Below are positions 7,252 to 15,841 of a stretch of DNA of 49,581 nt, piece after piece (positions within the stretch are counted from its first letter, which is position 1; the number at the start of each line of letters is the position of its first letter). Source of the DNA: Chloroflexota bacterium (GTDB lineage: Bacteria > Chloroflexota > UBA6077 > FW602-bin22 > JAMCYS01); the NCBI GenBank assembly GCA_023473795.1, contig JAMCYS010000146.1:1-49581 (forward strand), written 5' to 3'. The position numbers and the translations under genes are program-made. A model generated the notes under the pieces. It made no database searches. It was not told the DNA's origin and saw only the letters and a list, made by a program, of their open reading frames with translations.

Positions 7252-7857
7252 TTAGGGGAAGAGGGCGAGCTGGTTGAGGGGCCAGTAGCGAAGAAAAACA
7301 CGGCCTATTATCTGGTCGCCACGCACTGACCCGAAGGATCGCGAGTCCATGCTATTGGGCCGGTTATCGCCCATGACGAAGTACTCGTCGTCGCCCAACG
7401 TCGTCGGCGTGCAGCTCGTGAGACAGGGAGTACGCAACCCGTGGAGGTAGGGTTCGTCCAATCTCTGCCCGTTGACGTAGACGCCCCCGTCGCGCAGCTC
7501 CAGAGTGTCGCCAGGTAGTCCGACTACCCGCTTGATCAATGGGTCGCCCGCGCGATCGTCGCTGCGGTAGAGCACCACGATCTGGCCACGCTGCAGCGAC
7601 ACGGGCGCCGGCCGCGGCTCGCCGGCCGCCTCGGCAATGTCCACCAACCAGCTTGGCCAGAGCATCTCCAGGCGGCTCACCACCACGCGCTGACCCTCGT
7701 GGAAGTTGGGCTCCATGCTCACCTGGTGAATCTCAAAGCGTCCGGTGAGATAGGTGAGGACGAGGAAGACGGCCAGCGCTTCCAGGCCGGTCCGCAGCAG
7801 TTCCAGCAGCGCTGACGGCTTCTTCTTAAGGGTCTGCTCCGGGACGCTTAGGCTCAA
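7252..7857 (-). CDS. lepB: Signal peptidase I (S26A)
   Basis: 201 aa from TTG 7857 (GAGGGTG upstream). One N-terminal membrane helix (about 23-38) anchors a periplasmic/extracellular catalytic domain. The nucleophile is Ser47 in HQVSMEPNF and the general base is Lys109 in DPLIKRVVGLPGD. The C-terminal box GDNRPNSMDSRSFGSV (163-178) is typical. It removes signal peptides from exported proteins, for example ones exported from this region. A Cys-containing insert (TPCLTSCTPTTLGDDEYF) precedes box E. It is transcribed alone; the same-strand UroD gene upstream ends 85 bases away. Confidence 0.93.
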   Translation of the reverse strand: MSLSVPEQTLKKKPSALLELLRTGLEALAVFLVLTYLTGRFEIHQVSMEPNFHEGQRVVVSRLEMLWPSWLVDIAEAAGEPRPAPVSLQRGQIVVLYRSDDRAGDPLIKRVVGLPGDTLELRDGGVYVNGQRLDEPYLHGLRTPCLTSCTPTTLGDDEYFVMGDNRPNSMDSRSFGSVRGDQIIGRVFLRYWPLNQLALFP

Positions 7858-7942
7858 GACAAGCGCACCCTCTGCGGCGATTCCCGACGACTATACCACC
7901 GCCAGGGGTATGCGGCAATAGCCAAATGGGGCTCTTCTTAGG

Positions 7943-8959
7943 CTAGTCGGGCGGGCGTCCGCTGCTGTCCGTTAACTCATCAACCGCCCGGCGAGCCGCT
8001 AGCAGGTTGCCGTCCGGAACCGTAAGGGGATAGGTGCAACCGGCGGCGACGATCAGTCGCCGCCCGCCTGTTTGCTCCACGGCATCGCGCACCTGGGCGA
8101 CCACATCGGACGGCGTGCCGTAGTGCAGCACGTGGTATTGCTCCACGCCCGCCGCGAGGGCTCCCGGGAAAAGACGCGCCGCCTCCGCCAGGTTCGGCCC
8201 CGAGGCGCGGTCGTGCCAGTTCACCACCTGCACGGGGTAGTCGGCCAGTTGGGCGAACATGGGGTACTTGCCGTGGAGGTGCAGCACGTTGAGCCAACCT
8301 GCCCCCGCGGCTGCCAGCACCGTCAGGTCGCCCGGGCGGGCAAACCTGTCGTGCTCCTCCGGGCTCGTAATCTCGAAGCTGGCCGCCGCGGTCGAGAGGA
8401 AGATGCCGTCGGCTCCCTCCGCCAGGGCCGCCCGCACGAAGTCGGCGGTGGTGGCCGTAATGGCCTCCAGCGCTCTCCGCAAGCGCTCCGGCTCCCGGCG
8501 CAGGTGCACGAGGTACGGCTCGTCGCCCGCCAGATAGCGGGCGATGCCGATGGGGTTGAAGACGGTCTGGATGACGGGCGTGTCGGCCGGGCGCTGCTCG
8601 ACCACCTGGCGCAGGCAGGCCAGCTGCCGGCCCAGGGCGCCCTTTCTGGGGTCGAGTGGCTCGATCCGGTCCCAGTCCTCCGGCCGCTTGATCACCCGCT
8701 CGAGGTGGTCGCGGTCGCCGATGGGCTTGCCGCGGTAGGCGTGGACCGCCCCGTAGTCGGCGACGCAGAAGGTGTGGGAAGGGGTGACTTTGAGGAAGTC
8801 CCAGTCGAAGCGCCGCTGGTAGTCCAGCGTAGCTCTGGCCAGCGACGCTGGCTCCTGGTCGTCTATCGGCCAGTGCCGCCAGAACGCCACCGGCGGCCGG
8901 TCGACCGGCTCGCCACTTATCGTGGCCCGCAATCGCTGGCGCTTGCTCATCTCCGCCAT
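7943..8959 (-). CDS. Uroporphyrinogen decarboxylase (URO-D) superfamily protein
   Basis: 338 aa from ATG 8959. The TIM-barrel URO-D fold is recognisable: KRQRLRATISGEPVDRPPVAFWRHWP, QTVFNPIGIARYLAG, EGADGIFLSTAAASFEITSPEEHDRFA, LNVLHLHGKYPMFAQLADYPVQVVNWHDRASGPNLAEAARLF, and the C-terminal LIVAAGCTYPLTVPDGNLLAARRAV. The superfamily contains heme-pathway HemE and corrinoid/methyl-transfer enzymes (MtaA/MtbA, MtgA-like). The His-x-Cys zinc pair of the methyltransferases is not obvious, although HLHG and GCTYP remain. Its true substrate is therefore open. No other heme or corrinoid genes are nearby. It lies 111 bases downstream of glgP on the same strand. Confidence 0.82.
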   Translation of the reverse strand: MAEMSKRQRLRATISGEPVDRPPVAFWRHWPIDDQEPASLARATLDYQRRFDWDFLKVTPSHTFCVADYGAVHAYRGKPIGDRDHLERVIKRPEDWDRIEPLDPRKGALGRQLACLRQVVEQRPADTPVIQTVFNPIGIARYLAGDEPYLVHLRREPERLRRALEAITATTADFVRAALAEGADGIFLSTAAASFEITSPEEHDRFARPGDLTVLAAAGAGWLNVLHLHGKYPMFAQLADYPVQVVNWHDRASGPNLAEAARLFPGALAAGVEQYHVLHYGTPSDVVAQVRDAVEQTGGRRLIVAAGCTYPLTVPDGNLLAARRAVDELTDSSGRPPD

Positions 8960-9070
8960 TAGACTCGCCCCTTCCCGCCCCGAGCGGGCGACTAGAAGTC
9001 AACTGCGCGGGCTCAGTATACAGCCTGCGCTGTAGACGTGCCGCGCCGGCCGAGGTGCTTGACCGTTGCC

Positions 9071-11680
9071 CTATAGCATCGCCAGCGGGCCGCTGGCCAC
9101 CTCCACCGAGGCAGCCGAGTCGGCCCAGATGATCAACCCGGAGGCGAGGGCATTGGCCAAGTCCTCGTTGTGCGGCAGCACCCGCAAGGTGAAACCGTAC
9201 TGGCCGGTTGTGCGGCAGGGGATCTCGCCGGTGAAGATGAAACTGCCAAAGCCGTCCTCGCCGCTCCATGCCATCGGTACGGCCTCGCCGGTCCCCAGTT
9301 CGAAGTGCGTGTCCAGGGGGCCGTAGTACAGCTCCACGGCCACCTCGTTCGGCTGCAGCTCGCCCAGATAGACGCTCGCCTGCACAGCGATTTTGCCGCC
9401 GACCTTGACGTCCGTGTTGACATCGGCCCAGATGCGCCCGACGCGCAGCTGGGGCCACTGCCTGCCCACCCGTTGCCGCCAGTCGGCCAGGGCCACCGCC
9501 CGGGCGTACTGGTTCATTTCGAGTCGCTCGGCTCGCTGGGCCCCGGCGAGGTAGAACTTGTCGAAGTACTCGTGCACCACGCGGTGGGTGTTGAAGCGAG
9601 GGCCGATGGTGCGAATCGAGTCCTTCATAAACGACACCCAGCGCCGAGGGGTGTCGTCGGCGCCCCTCTGGTAGAAGAGCGGCACGACCTCCTTCTCCAG
9701 CAGGTCGTAGATGGCGTTGGACTCGACTTCGTCCTGGTAGTCCGGGTCCTCGTACACTTCGCCCTGGCCAATGCGCCAGCCAATGCCCGGCCGGTAAGCC
9801 TCCGGCCACCACCCGTCCAGCACGCTCATGTTCAAGACTCCGTTGAGGGCCGCCTTCATGCCGCTGGTGCCGCTGGCCTCCTCCGGCCGCCGGGGGGTGT
9901 TCAGCCAGACATCCGCTCCCTGCAGCATGTAGCGAGCCACCACCGCATCGTAGTCTTCGAGGAAGACCACGTGCGAGCGGAACGGCTCCTGGCGGCAGAT
10001 GTGGACGAGCTGGCGGATGATCTCCTTGGCCCCGTTGTCCTGGGGATGGGCCTTGCCGGCGATAATCAGTTGCACCGGGTGCTGGCGGTCGTCCAGAATG
10101 CGCGCCAGCCGTTCTTGGTCCCGGAAGATCAGGAGGCCGCGTTTGTAGGCGGCGACCCGGCGACCGAAGCCGATGGTCAGCGCTGCCGGGTTCAGCACCT
10201 CACCGCCGTCGGCGATGTCGGCGTCGGCCGCCCCGCGCCGGGCTAGTTGCGCTTGCAGCCGCTGGCGAGCGAATGACACCAGCTGCTCCCGGTGTCGCTC
10301 GTGGGTGCGCCAGAGCTCCTCGCTGGGGACACGCTCCATGGCCTGCCAAACCGACTGCGCCGCCGGGTCCTCTATCCACGCTGGTCCCAGGTAGCGTTCG
10401 TAGATGCTGCTGAGGTCCGGGCTGGCTACCCAGGTGGCGACGTGCACGCCGTTGGTGATGGAGTCGATCGGCACTTCGTTGATGGGCACTCCGGGGTACA
10501 CCCCCTGCCACATCTGCCGCGAAGTGTCGCGGTGCAGCTCGCTGACGGCGTTGGCGCTATCGGTTAGATGGAGGGCCAGAATCGCCATCGAGAACGGTTC
10601 GGTTTGGTTGCCAGCGTCCTTGCGCCCCAGGGCCAGGAACTGCTCCCGGTTCAGGCCCAGGGCTGGGTAGAAGGACGAGAAGTACCTGTCCATCAATTCT
10701 GGCGCGAAGACGTCGATACCGGCGGGAACGGGCGTGTGAGTCGTGAAAAGGTTGCCCGCCGTGCAAGCTACCCGGGCTTCTTCGAAGCCGAGATGGTGTT
10801 CCATCATCAGCATCCGGATGCGCTCCAGGGCCAGGAAGGCGGAGTGGCCCTCGTTCATGTGGCACACCGTGGGGTGTATGCCGAGAGCGGTCAGAGCGCG
10901 GATGCCGCCGATGCCAAGTATTATCTCCTGTTGGATGCGCAGCTCCCGGTCGCCGCCATAGAGGCGGTCGGTGATGTCCCGCAGCGGCGATTTGTTGGCC
11001 GGCACGTTGGTGTCAAGCAGGAACAGCGGCACGCGGCCCACCTGCACGCGCCACACCTGGGCCAACACCTGGCTTTGGGGAAAGTCGAGGGCAACGGTGA
11101 CCGGGTCGCCGTTCTTATTGCGCTCGAGGGTTACCGGCAGGTTGGCGAAGTCGTTCGTCGGGTAGAGCTCGTTTTGCCAGCCGTCGGCGTTGAGATACTG
11201 GCGGAAGTAGGCTTCCTGGTAGAGCAGGCCTACGCCTGCCAAAGGCAGTCCCAGGTCCGAGGAGGACTTGAGATGGTCGCCGGCCAGCATGCCGAGACCG
11301 CCAGAGTAAGTACGCAGGCACTCAACCAGCCCGAACTCCGCCGAAAAATAGGCGATGTTGAAATCCTTGGGTTGAACCTGAGCGCGGGAGAACCAGGTGT
11401 GCTCTGCCTTCGTGTAGTCGTCCAGCGCCTGGCAAACCCGCTCGTAGTGAGCCAGAAAACCGTCGTCCGTCGCTGCCTCGTCCAGCCGCGACTGCTTGAC
11501 GGCGCCGAGCAGCAACACCGGATTGTGGCCGGTCGCCTCCCAGAGGTCACGGTCCAAACGTCGAAACAGCTCGACCGTGTCGTAGTCCCAGCTCCACCTC
11601 AAGTTGTAGGCGACCTCTCGCAGGCGGGCCAAGCGCGCGGGTACGGCGGGGACAACAGAATAGCTACGGATCGGGCGCAT
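9071..11680 (-). CDS. glgP: Alpha-glucan (glycogen/maltodextrin) phosphorylase, GT35, DUF3417-type
   Basis: 869 aa from ATG 11680 with AAGGAG 8 bases upstream; longer starts overrun non-coding DNA. Residues 1-~115 form the DUF3417 N-terminal domain (ARLREVAYNLRWSWDYDTVELFRRLDRDLW). The phosphorylase core has YFSAEFGLVE, YSGGLGMLAGDHLKS, CHMNEGHSAF, THTPVPAGIDVF and the pyridoxal-phosphate site EASGTSGMKAALNG with Lys609. About 130 C-terminal residues form an immunoglobulin-like extension common in this subfamily. The enzyme releases glucose 1-phosphate from alpha-1,4-glucans. It is in the cytoplasm and not linked to other glycogen genes here. Confidence 0.94.
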   Translation of the reverse strand: MRPIRSYSVVPAVPARLARLREVAYNLRWSWDYDTVELFRRLDRDLWEATGHNPVLLLGAVKQSRLDEAATDDGFLAHYERVCQALDDYTKAEHTWFSRAQVQPKDFNIAYFSAEFGLVECLRTYSGGLGMLAGDHLKSSSDLGLPLAGVGLLYQEAYFRQYLNADGWQNELYPTNDFANLPVTLERNKNGDPVTVALDFPQSQVLAQVWRVQVGRVPLFLLDTNVPANKSPLRDITDRLYGGDRELRIQQEIILGIGGIRALTALGIHPTVCHMNEGHSAFLALERIRMLMMEHHLGFEEARVACTAGNLFTTHTPVPAGIDVFAPELMDRYFSSFYPALGLNREQFLALGRKDAGNQTEPFSMAILALHLTDSANAVSELHRDTSRQMWQGVYPGVPINEVPIDSITNGVHVATWVASPDLSSIYERYLGPAWIEDPAAQSVWQAMERVPSEELWRTHERHREQLVSFARQRLQAQLARRGAADADIADGGEVLNPAALTIGFGRRVAAYKRGLLIFRDQERLARILDDRQHPVQLIIAGKAHPQDNGAKEIIRQLVHICRQEPFRSHVVFLEDYDAVVARYMLQGADVWLNTPRRPEEASGTSGMKAALNGVLNMSVLDGWWPEAYRPGIGWRIGQGEVYEDPDYQDEVESNAIYDLLEKEVVPLFYQRGADDTPRRWVSFMKDSIRTIGPRFNTHRVVHEYFDKFYLAGAQRAERLEMNQYARAVALADWRQRVGRQWPQLRVGRIWADVNTDVKVGGKIAVQASVYLGELQPNEVAVELYYGPLDTHFELGTGEAVPMAWSGEDGFGSFIFTGEIPCRTTGQYGFTLRVLPHNEDLANALASGLIIWADSAASVEVASGPLAML

Positions 11681-11807
11681 GCGGCAACTCCTTCTCGTGG
11701 CGGGCCGTGGCCGGCCCGGGGCAACAGTCTCACCATAACACGCGCGGGCGCCGGGGTGCAAGCCACGAACGGCCAAGGGTCCACCCTGGCGCTTCCCGCC
11801 CGCGAGC

Positions 11808-11835
11808 TTGACACGAGAATGCCTGGCCCCATAAT
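11808..11835 (+). promoter_or_regulatory. Sigma-70-type promoter for the 132-aa coiled-coil gene
   Basis: TTGACA (11808-11813), 16-base spacer, CATAAT (11830-11835). A start site near 11842 would give a leader of about 40 bases to the GTG at 11884. It lies between the divergent glgP and this gene. Confidence 0.55.
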
Positions 11836-11883
11836 GGGTCACAACGTGGGATAGAGCAGTTCGCTCGAGAAAGGCCCCGGCCC

Positions 11884-12282
11884 GTGTGGTCCAACATCAT
11901 TGTCTATTTGAGTCGCAACCCCATCGCCCTCAAGGCGCTGGCCGACCTCATTGCCCCGCTGATGCGCAACGTCGTCAAGCAAGAGACCGATCCCGAGATC
12001 GCCCGGCTCCGTCAGGAGATGGATGCCCTGAACCTGGTGGTTGGCAAGGAGTTGCCGGGCATCCTCAACGCGCTGCACGTGCGCCACAATCAAACCACCG
12101 CCGAGATGGTGGAGCTTCGCCAGCACGTGTCCGAACTGATCCGCCGCCAGGAAGAGCGCGAGTTGGCGCTCCGCCAGGAGTTGGATCGCACCAGGCAGGA
12201 GCTAGTCGAGTTGCGGCGCTCCACCGGCCAGCGCGCCCTTCCCGAGGGAGAGACTCGCCTTCGCCGTTGGTTCCCCTGGTAG
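11884..12282 (+). CDS. Small coiled-coil protein of unknown function
   Basis: 132 aa from GTG 11884 (GAGAAAGG upstream). The N-terminal part (SNIIVYLSRNPIALKALADLIAPLMRNVV) is amphipathic or weakly hydrophobic. It is followed by a long heptad-rich region (DPEIARLRQEMDALNLVV, TTAEMVELRQHVSELIRRQEERELALRQELDRTRQELVELRRS) and a short basic tail, RRWFPW. Codon use is normal for the region, and a good promoter lies 40-75 bases upstream, so I believe it is a real gene. I recognise no family. The amphipathic N-terminus suggests peripheral membrane binding. It is divergent from glgP and convergent with the chromate-transporter pair. Confidence 0.65.
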   Translation: MWSNIIVYLSRNPIALKALADLIAPLMRNVVKQETDPEIARLRQEMDALNLVVGKELPGILNALHVRHNQTTAEMVELRQHVSELIRRQEERELALRQELDRTRQELVELRRSTGQRALPEGETRLRRWFPW

Positions 12283-12298
12283 ACACCCCGACCTGCCC

Positions 12299-12823
12299 CT
12301 AGCCCAGAGCGAAGTGCAGCACCAGGCCGAAGAGCGAGGCGGCGAGCAGGCTGAGGATCGGGTTCACCTTGACGAACTGGATCAACACAAAGCCGAGGAT
12401 TAGCACCGCCAGGGCCTGGCCGCTGGTGATCGCTTCGCGGGCCAGCAGCAGGGCAGAGTAGAAGATCAAACCCAAGGCTGTCGTCGTTAGGCCCTTGAAG
12501 AACCCCTGGGCGATTCGGTTGGTCTTCAAGCGCTGGTAACCGTGGGTGAGCGCCAGAGCGCCGAAAGAAGGCAGAACGACGGCCACTAGGGCGACCACCG
12601 CGCCCGGCAGACCGTAGATCAAGTATCCCACCGCGGCGACGTAGATGTTGCCCGGACCGGGCGTGACCTGGCCGATGGCCACTGCCATCAGCAGCTGATC
12701 GCCGGTTAGCACCTGCGCTCCCTCGACCAGGTGGCCCTGGATCAGCGGGATCATCAGTAGGCCCTTGCCCAAGGTGAGCAGATTGAAGTAGAATAACCAG
12801 GCGGCGAACGCAAGGATTGACAC
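12299..12823 (-). CDS. chrA: Chromate transporter family protein, C-terminal-type half subunit
   Basis: 174 aa with GTG 12823 directly after the TAA of the preceding gene (TAAGTG), so the two are coupled. It is strongly hydrophobic with about five membrane helices. The CHR motif region AVAIGQVTPGPGNIYVAAVGYLIYGLPGAVVALVAVVLPSF is clear. It is one of two half-size CHR-domain proteins; short-chain chromate transporters work as pairs with opposite topology. CHR proteins export chromate, but many paralogues have no demonstrated substrate, so chromate itself is inferred only from the family. Confidence 0.85.
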   Translation of the reverse strand: MSILAFAAWLFYFNLLTLGKGLLMIPLIQGHLVEGAQVLTGDQLLMAVAIGQVTPGPGNIYVAAVGYLIYGLPGAVVALVAVVLPSFGALALTHGYQRLKTNRIAQGFFKGLTTTALGLIFYSALLLAREAITSGQALAVLILGFVLIQFVKVNPILSLLAASLFGLVLHFALG

Positions 12824-13396
12824 TTACTTCTTGGCCTCCTTGCGAGCCTCTCCACGGAAGAGGAAGATCCCCGCGACACCGCCCAGTACCAACACCAATC
12901 CGGGCGGCACGTGGAGCAGCAGCGCCGCTAGGAATCCCGTCGTCGCTAGGAGCGTCTCACGCTTGAGGCCGAACAGGTCCCGGCCCATGCTTACAGCGCC
13001 GACGACGATCAAGGCCAACGCTGCCGGCAGCACGGTCTTCGGCAGTAGCTCCCTGGCCCCACTGGCCACCCCGTAGGTGAACAGAGCGGTCAGCGCCACC
13101 GTGGCGACGAACACCGGCGTCAGGAGCCCCGCCACGGCCACGACGGAGCCTCTAAACCCCGCGAAATGGTTGCCCAACGAGACCGCCAGGGCAGTCTGCG
13201 TGCCGGTGGGCACTACCCTCGCCAGTGCGTAGTACGTAAGAAAATCCTGGCGGGCGATGGCCCGCCGCTTGCTGATTAGCTCGCGCTCTAGGACTGTGAT
13301 AATGGCCAGACCGCCGCCGAAGGTAAGCCCACCCAACAGGAAGATGCGAAAGAGGTCTACCAGACCAATCGGCTCGCTTTCCGTGTCCACCCGCAA
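12824..13396 (-). CDS. chrA: Chromate transporter family protein, N-terminal-type half subunit
   Basis: 190 aa. The start is either TTG 13396 or GTG 13390; neither has a strong ribosome-binding site. The CHR-domain start is typical: VDLFRIFLLGGLTFGGGLAIITVLERELISKR, then DFLTYYALARVVPTGTQTALAVSLGNHFAG, followed by four to five membrane helices and a lysine-rich C-terminus on the cytoplasmic side. It forms a short-chain pair with the next gene. A TATAAT (13436-13441, minus strand) lies upstream without an evident -35. Confidence 0.85.
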   Translation of the reverse strand: MRVDTESEPIGLVDLFRIFLLGGLTFGGGLAIITVLERELISKRRAIARQDFLTYYALARVVPTGTQTALAVSLGNHFAGFRGSVVAVAGLLTPVFVATVALTALFTYGVASGARELLPKTVLPAALALIVVGAVSMGRDLFGLKRETLLATTGFLAALLLHVPPGLVLVLGGVAGIFLFRGEARKEAKK

Positions 13397-13599
13397 CCCC
13401 GTGCCCGGAATGTAGACTTGTGCCTATCTACTTCGATTATACATGCCGGTTCGGAATGACGCTTCGCCGGCCGACTTTCGAACGATTGCCGGACGTGGCT
13501 AGCGGTCTGGCACAGCACCTGCACTAGCTATGTATCGCGCGGCCCGGACGGAGCGAAGATTGTTCCGCGCCGCGGTTAGGAATTGACGGAGGTACCTTG

Positions 13600-13881
13600 G
13601 TGGGGACTCGATTGTACGTGGGCAACCTGCCCTACACTGCGTCGGAGGACGAGATTCGTCGGCTTTTTGAGCAGGCGGGGAATGTCGACTCCGTGTATTT
13701 GCCGACGGACCGCCAGACGGGGCAGCCCCGCGGCTTCGGTTTCGTCGAAATGACCAACAGCAGCGATGCTGAGAACGCGATTCGCATGTACGACGGCTAC
13801 ACGATCGGGGGCCGGCAGATTCGCGTCAACCAGGCCCGTGAGCGCGAGGACCGGGGAGGCTACGGGGGCGGTCGCCGCTAG
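13600..13881 (+). CDS. RRM-domain RNA-binding protein with glycine-rich tail
   Basis: 93 aa. GGAGGT (13588-13593) is 6 bases before GTG 13600, giving MGTRLYVGNLPYTASEDEIRRLF; TTG 13597 is too close. RNP2 is LYVGNL and RNP1 is RGFGFVEM. The domain ends at VNQARERED and is followed by a short RGGYGGGRR tail, as in cyanobacterial and Chloroflexota Rbp proteins that bind single-stranded RNA and are often cold-induced. The long 5' region (13397-13599) may carry regulatory sequence; none is recognised with confidence. Two stable inverted repeats follow the gene. Confidence 0.92.
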   Translation: MGTRLYVGNLPYTASEDEIRRLFEQAGNVDSVYLPTDRQTGQPRGFGFVEMTNSSDAENAIRMYDGYTIGGRQIRVNQAREREDRGGYGGGRR

Positions 13882-13944
13882 GGTAACCACCGCTGCCACT
13901 TGAGGATCACCTCTCAGTGATGACGCCACGCCTGCCGAACACCG

Positions 13945-13995
13945 GTCAAGCCATTTCTCGCTGGTCCCGTGAAGGGCAGAGAGGCATGGCTTGAC
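13945..13995. repeat. Long structured inverted repeat downstream of the RRM gene
   Basis: Perfect 10-bp arms GTCAAGCCAT (13945-13954) and ATGGCTTGAC (13986-13995). Inside, UUCUC can pair with GAGAG and CCC with GGG around GUGAA, giving a long hairpin of about 51 bases. No T-tract follows. It could be a 3'-UTR structure, a small RNA, or a palindromic mobile-element relic. Confidence 0.5.
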
Positions 13996-14040
13996 GTGCC
14001 GGCGGCACAGCGAATCATTGTTGGAGAAACCGGCTAGAAG

Positions 14041-14068
14041 GGCACGCCAACCCTGGGGATGGCGTGCC
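14041..14068. terminator. Bidirectional terminator-like hairpin between the RRM gene and the lipid kinase gene
   Basis: Perfect 9-bp stem GGCACGCCA (14041-14049) / TGGCGTGCC (14060-14068) with a 10-base loop. It is followed by TGCTGGTCTTTA on the plus strand and by CTTCT on the minus strand. It sits between the convergent genes ending at 13881 and 14100. Confidence 0.6.
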
Positions 14069-14099
14069 TGCTGGTCTTTATGCGGCCCCGGCGCTTGCT

Positions 14100-15683
14100 T
14101 CACGGGCCCTGTCTTCGTGATGCCCTGAGCCGGCGCACTATGCCCCGGGCCACCGGGGCCAGCAGCAGGCCGCTCAACGCCCCGACCAGCACGTCGCTGG
14201 CGTAGTGCACGCCGAGATAGAGGCGTGAGAAGCCGACCAGAGCGGCCAGGCCGTAGAGCGGCGCCGCCCAGCGGGGGTAGTGCGCGCTCGTCAGCTGGGC
14301 CGCGGCGAAGGCAACGGCGCTGTGGGCCGAAGGGAACGAATAGCCCGTCGGCTTGGCGCCGACCACCGACGACAAGGCGAGGGCCCGGAAGGGCCTCATC
14401 CGTCCGAACAACCTTTTCACCACCAGCTCGACGGTCATGCCCGCCAACCACATCGCCGGCACCACTTCGCGGGCCGCCCGTCGGCCGGGCGCCCCGTCCA
14501 GCCTGGCCACGATCTCCAGAGCTGCCGCCCAGGCCAATCCCTTGTTCATCAACGCCGAGAGCAACCTCATGGCGAAATCGAGGGCTGGGGGATGAGGCAG
14601 CGAGTTGACCAGCAGAAAGAGCGAGGTATCCAGCTCGCCGACTGGGCCGAGCTGTCGCTGCAGAACACTCAGTCTTCGTCGGGCGCGTCGGCGCTGTTGC
14701 TCAGGCTGTTTGGCGGGATCGAAAGGCCGTTGCTCGCCCTCGTCCAGAGGCACGGCCACCCTGACGGCTGCCGGTACCACTTCAATCAGCAGTTCCGGCA
14801 AATCGAGCGCTTCTCCATCGGCCTGGGCCGGCAGAGCGCGGTCGGGCACTATGCGAACGCTACGGCGGACCCTGCCGTGCAGCAGCACAGGACTGCGCTC
14901 CACGCCCTGGAAGATGTCCCAGGCCAGCCGCAGAAAGCCTCCGATACCCCTCGTCCGCCAGACGACCAGATCCAGTTCACCGTCGGTGGCTGAGATCTGG
15001 CTTGCCCACTCCGGCCCTAGCGGCCGCATCAGGCCGGCGTTGGCGACCAACGCCCCATCGCCGCTCACCTGCGAACTCACCCCGTCGACGGTGATCGAGA
15101 AGCGGCGCGGGCGGTAGTTCAGCACCTTGCCGACGAATGTGGCGGCGTACGCCAGCATCCCCAGGCGTTTCTTCTGCTCGGGCGGCGTTTTCTGCATGAC
15201 GGTCGCCCCAAGGCCGATCTCGCCGTTCAGGAAGTAGTACCGATCGCCGATCTTGAGCGCGTCCAGGGTGGCGGTGGCGTGGTCGCCGGCAAGGAGTGCG
15301 GCCCCCAGCGAGAGGTCCGGTGGAATGCCCAGGTCGCGCGCCAGCATGTTGTCGGTGCCAGCCGGCAAAATGCCCAGCGTGAGCGATTTGCCCACAAGGT
15401 GGTGAGCGACAGCGGCCACAGTCCCGTCGCCACCGACGGCCACCACCAGACTAACGCCTTCCCGTTCGGCGCTGGCGATCGCCTCCGCCATCTGTCTGTG
15501 CGTACCGATCTCCGCCAGCGCGTAATGCCAGCCCGCCGCGACGAACTCCGTGTCGACCAGGGAGCGAAGTTTTTCATCTACGTAACTGCCGGCCTTCGGG
15601 TTGACGATCACGAGGGCACGTCGTTTCCCGGCCCTCACCACTTGTGCGTCCTGTCGTGGGTTGTCTTCAGCTCGCAGCGCCAC
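14100..15683 (-). CDS. Fusion of diacylglycerol/lipid kinase (YegS/DagK-like) and PAP2 phosphatase
   Basis: 527 aa if started at GTG 15683 (GGGAG 6 bases upstream); an upstream GTG-type start is possible. Residues ~20-320 are a lipid-kinase catalytic domain: RRALVIVNPKAGS, the glycine-rich VVAVGGDGTVAAVAHHL, GILPAGTDNMLARDLGIP, and the C-terminal QADGEAL segment. A basic linker leads to a PAP2 domain (~365-520) with five to six membrane helices and the three motifs KRLFGRMRP, PSAHS and SRLYLGVHYASD. Kinase-PAP2 fusions probably act on prenyl or diacylglycerol phosphates at the membrane. The next divergent gene is a broken PAP2 gene. Confidence 0.87.
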   Translation of the reverse strand: MALRAEDNPRQDAQVVRAGKRRALVIVNPKAGSYVDEKLRSLVDTEFVAAGWHYALAEIGTHRQMAEAIASAEREGVSLVVAVGGDGTVAAVAHHLVGKSLTLGILPAGTDNMLARDLGIPPDLSLGAALLAGDHATATLDALKIGDRYYFLNGEIGLGATVMQKTPPEQKKRLGMLAYAATFVGKVLNYRPRRFSITVDGVSSQVSGDGALVANAGLMRPLGPEWASQISATDGELDLVVWRTRGIGGFLRLAWDIFQGVERSPVLLHGRVRRSVRIVPDRALPAQADGEALDLPELLIEVVPAAVRVAVPLDEGEQRPFDPAKQPEQQRRRARRRLSVLQRQLGPVGELDTSLFLLVNSLPHPPALDFAMRLLSALMNKGLAWAAALEIVARLDGAPGRRAAREVVPAMWLAGMTVELVVKRLFGRMRPFRALALSSVVGAKPTGYSFPSAHSAVAFAAAQLTSAHYPRWAAPLYGLAALVGFSRLYLGVHYASDVLVGALSGLLLAPVARGIVRRLRASRRQGP

Positions 15684-15841
15684 TCTTGACTCCCATGTAC
15701 TGTAGTCCCTGCTGCTAAGGCACTCATCGTGCCAGGTAGATGCCGGCTCAACCGGCGCCACGCCGCGGCCAACGGCGGTCGTGCCGGCCCTGCCACGACC
15801 TCGGCCGGCGGCGGCACGGGAAGTGCCTGCAGGCCAGCGCA

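Noticed and set aside
6952-7329. Open frame of 125 codons between gene A and the signal peptidase gene
   Set aside because: It runs through a palindromic repeat and into the antisense of lepB, with low-complexity Arg/Pro content and no ribosome-binding site.
7943-8959. Naming the URO-D protein hemE
   Set aside because: It lacks clear HemE-specific N-terminal residues and heme-gene neighbours; the superfamily has several other functions.
13508-13523. Sigma-54-like promoter TGGCAC-A-GCAC-CTGCA upstream of the RRM gene
   Set aside because: It matches most consensus positions including GG/GC spacing, but no enhancer-binding regulator is in the window, sigma-54 is not expected in this kind of organism, and a single match in GC-rich DNA is weak.
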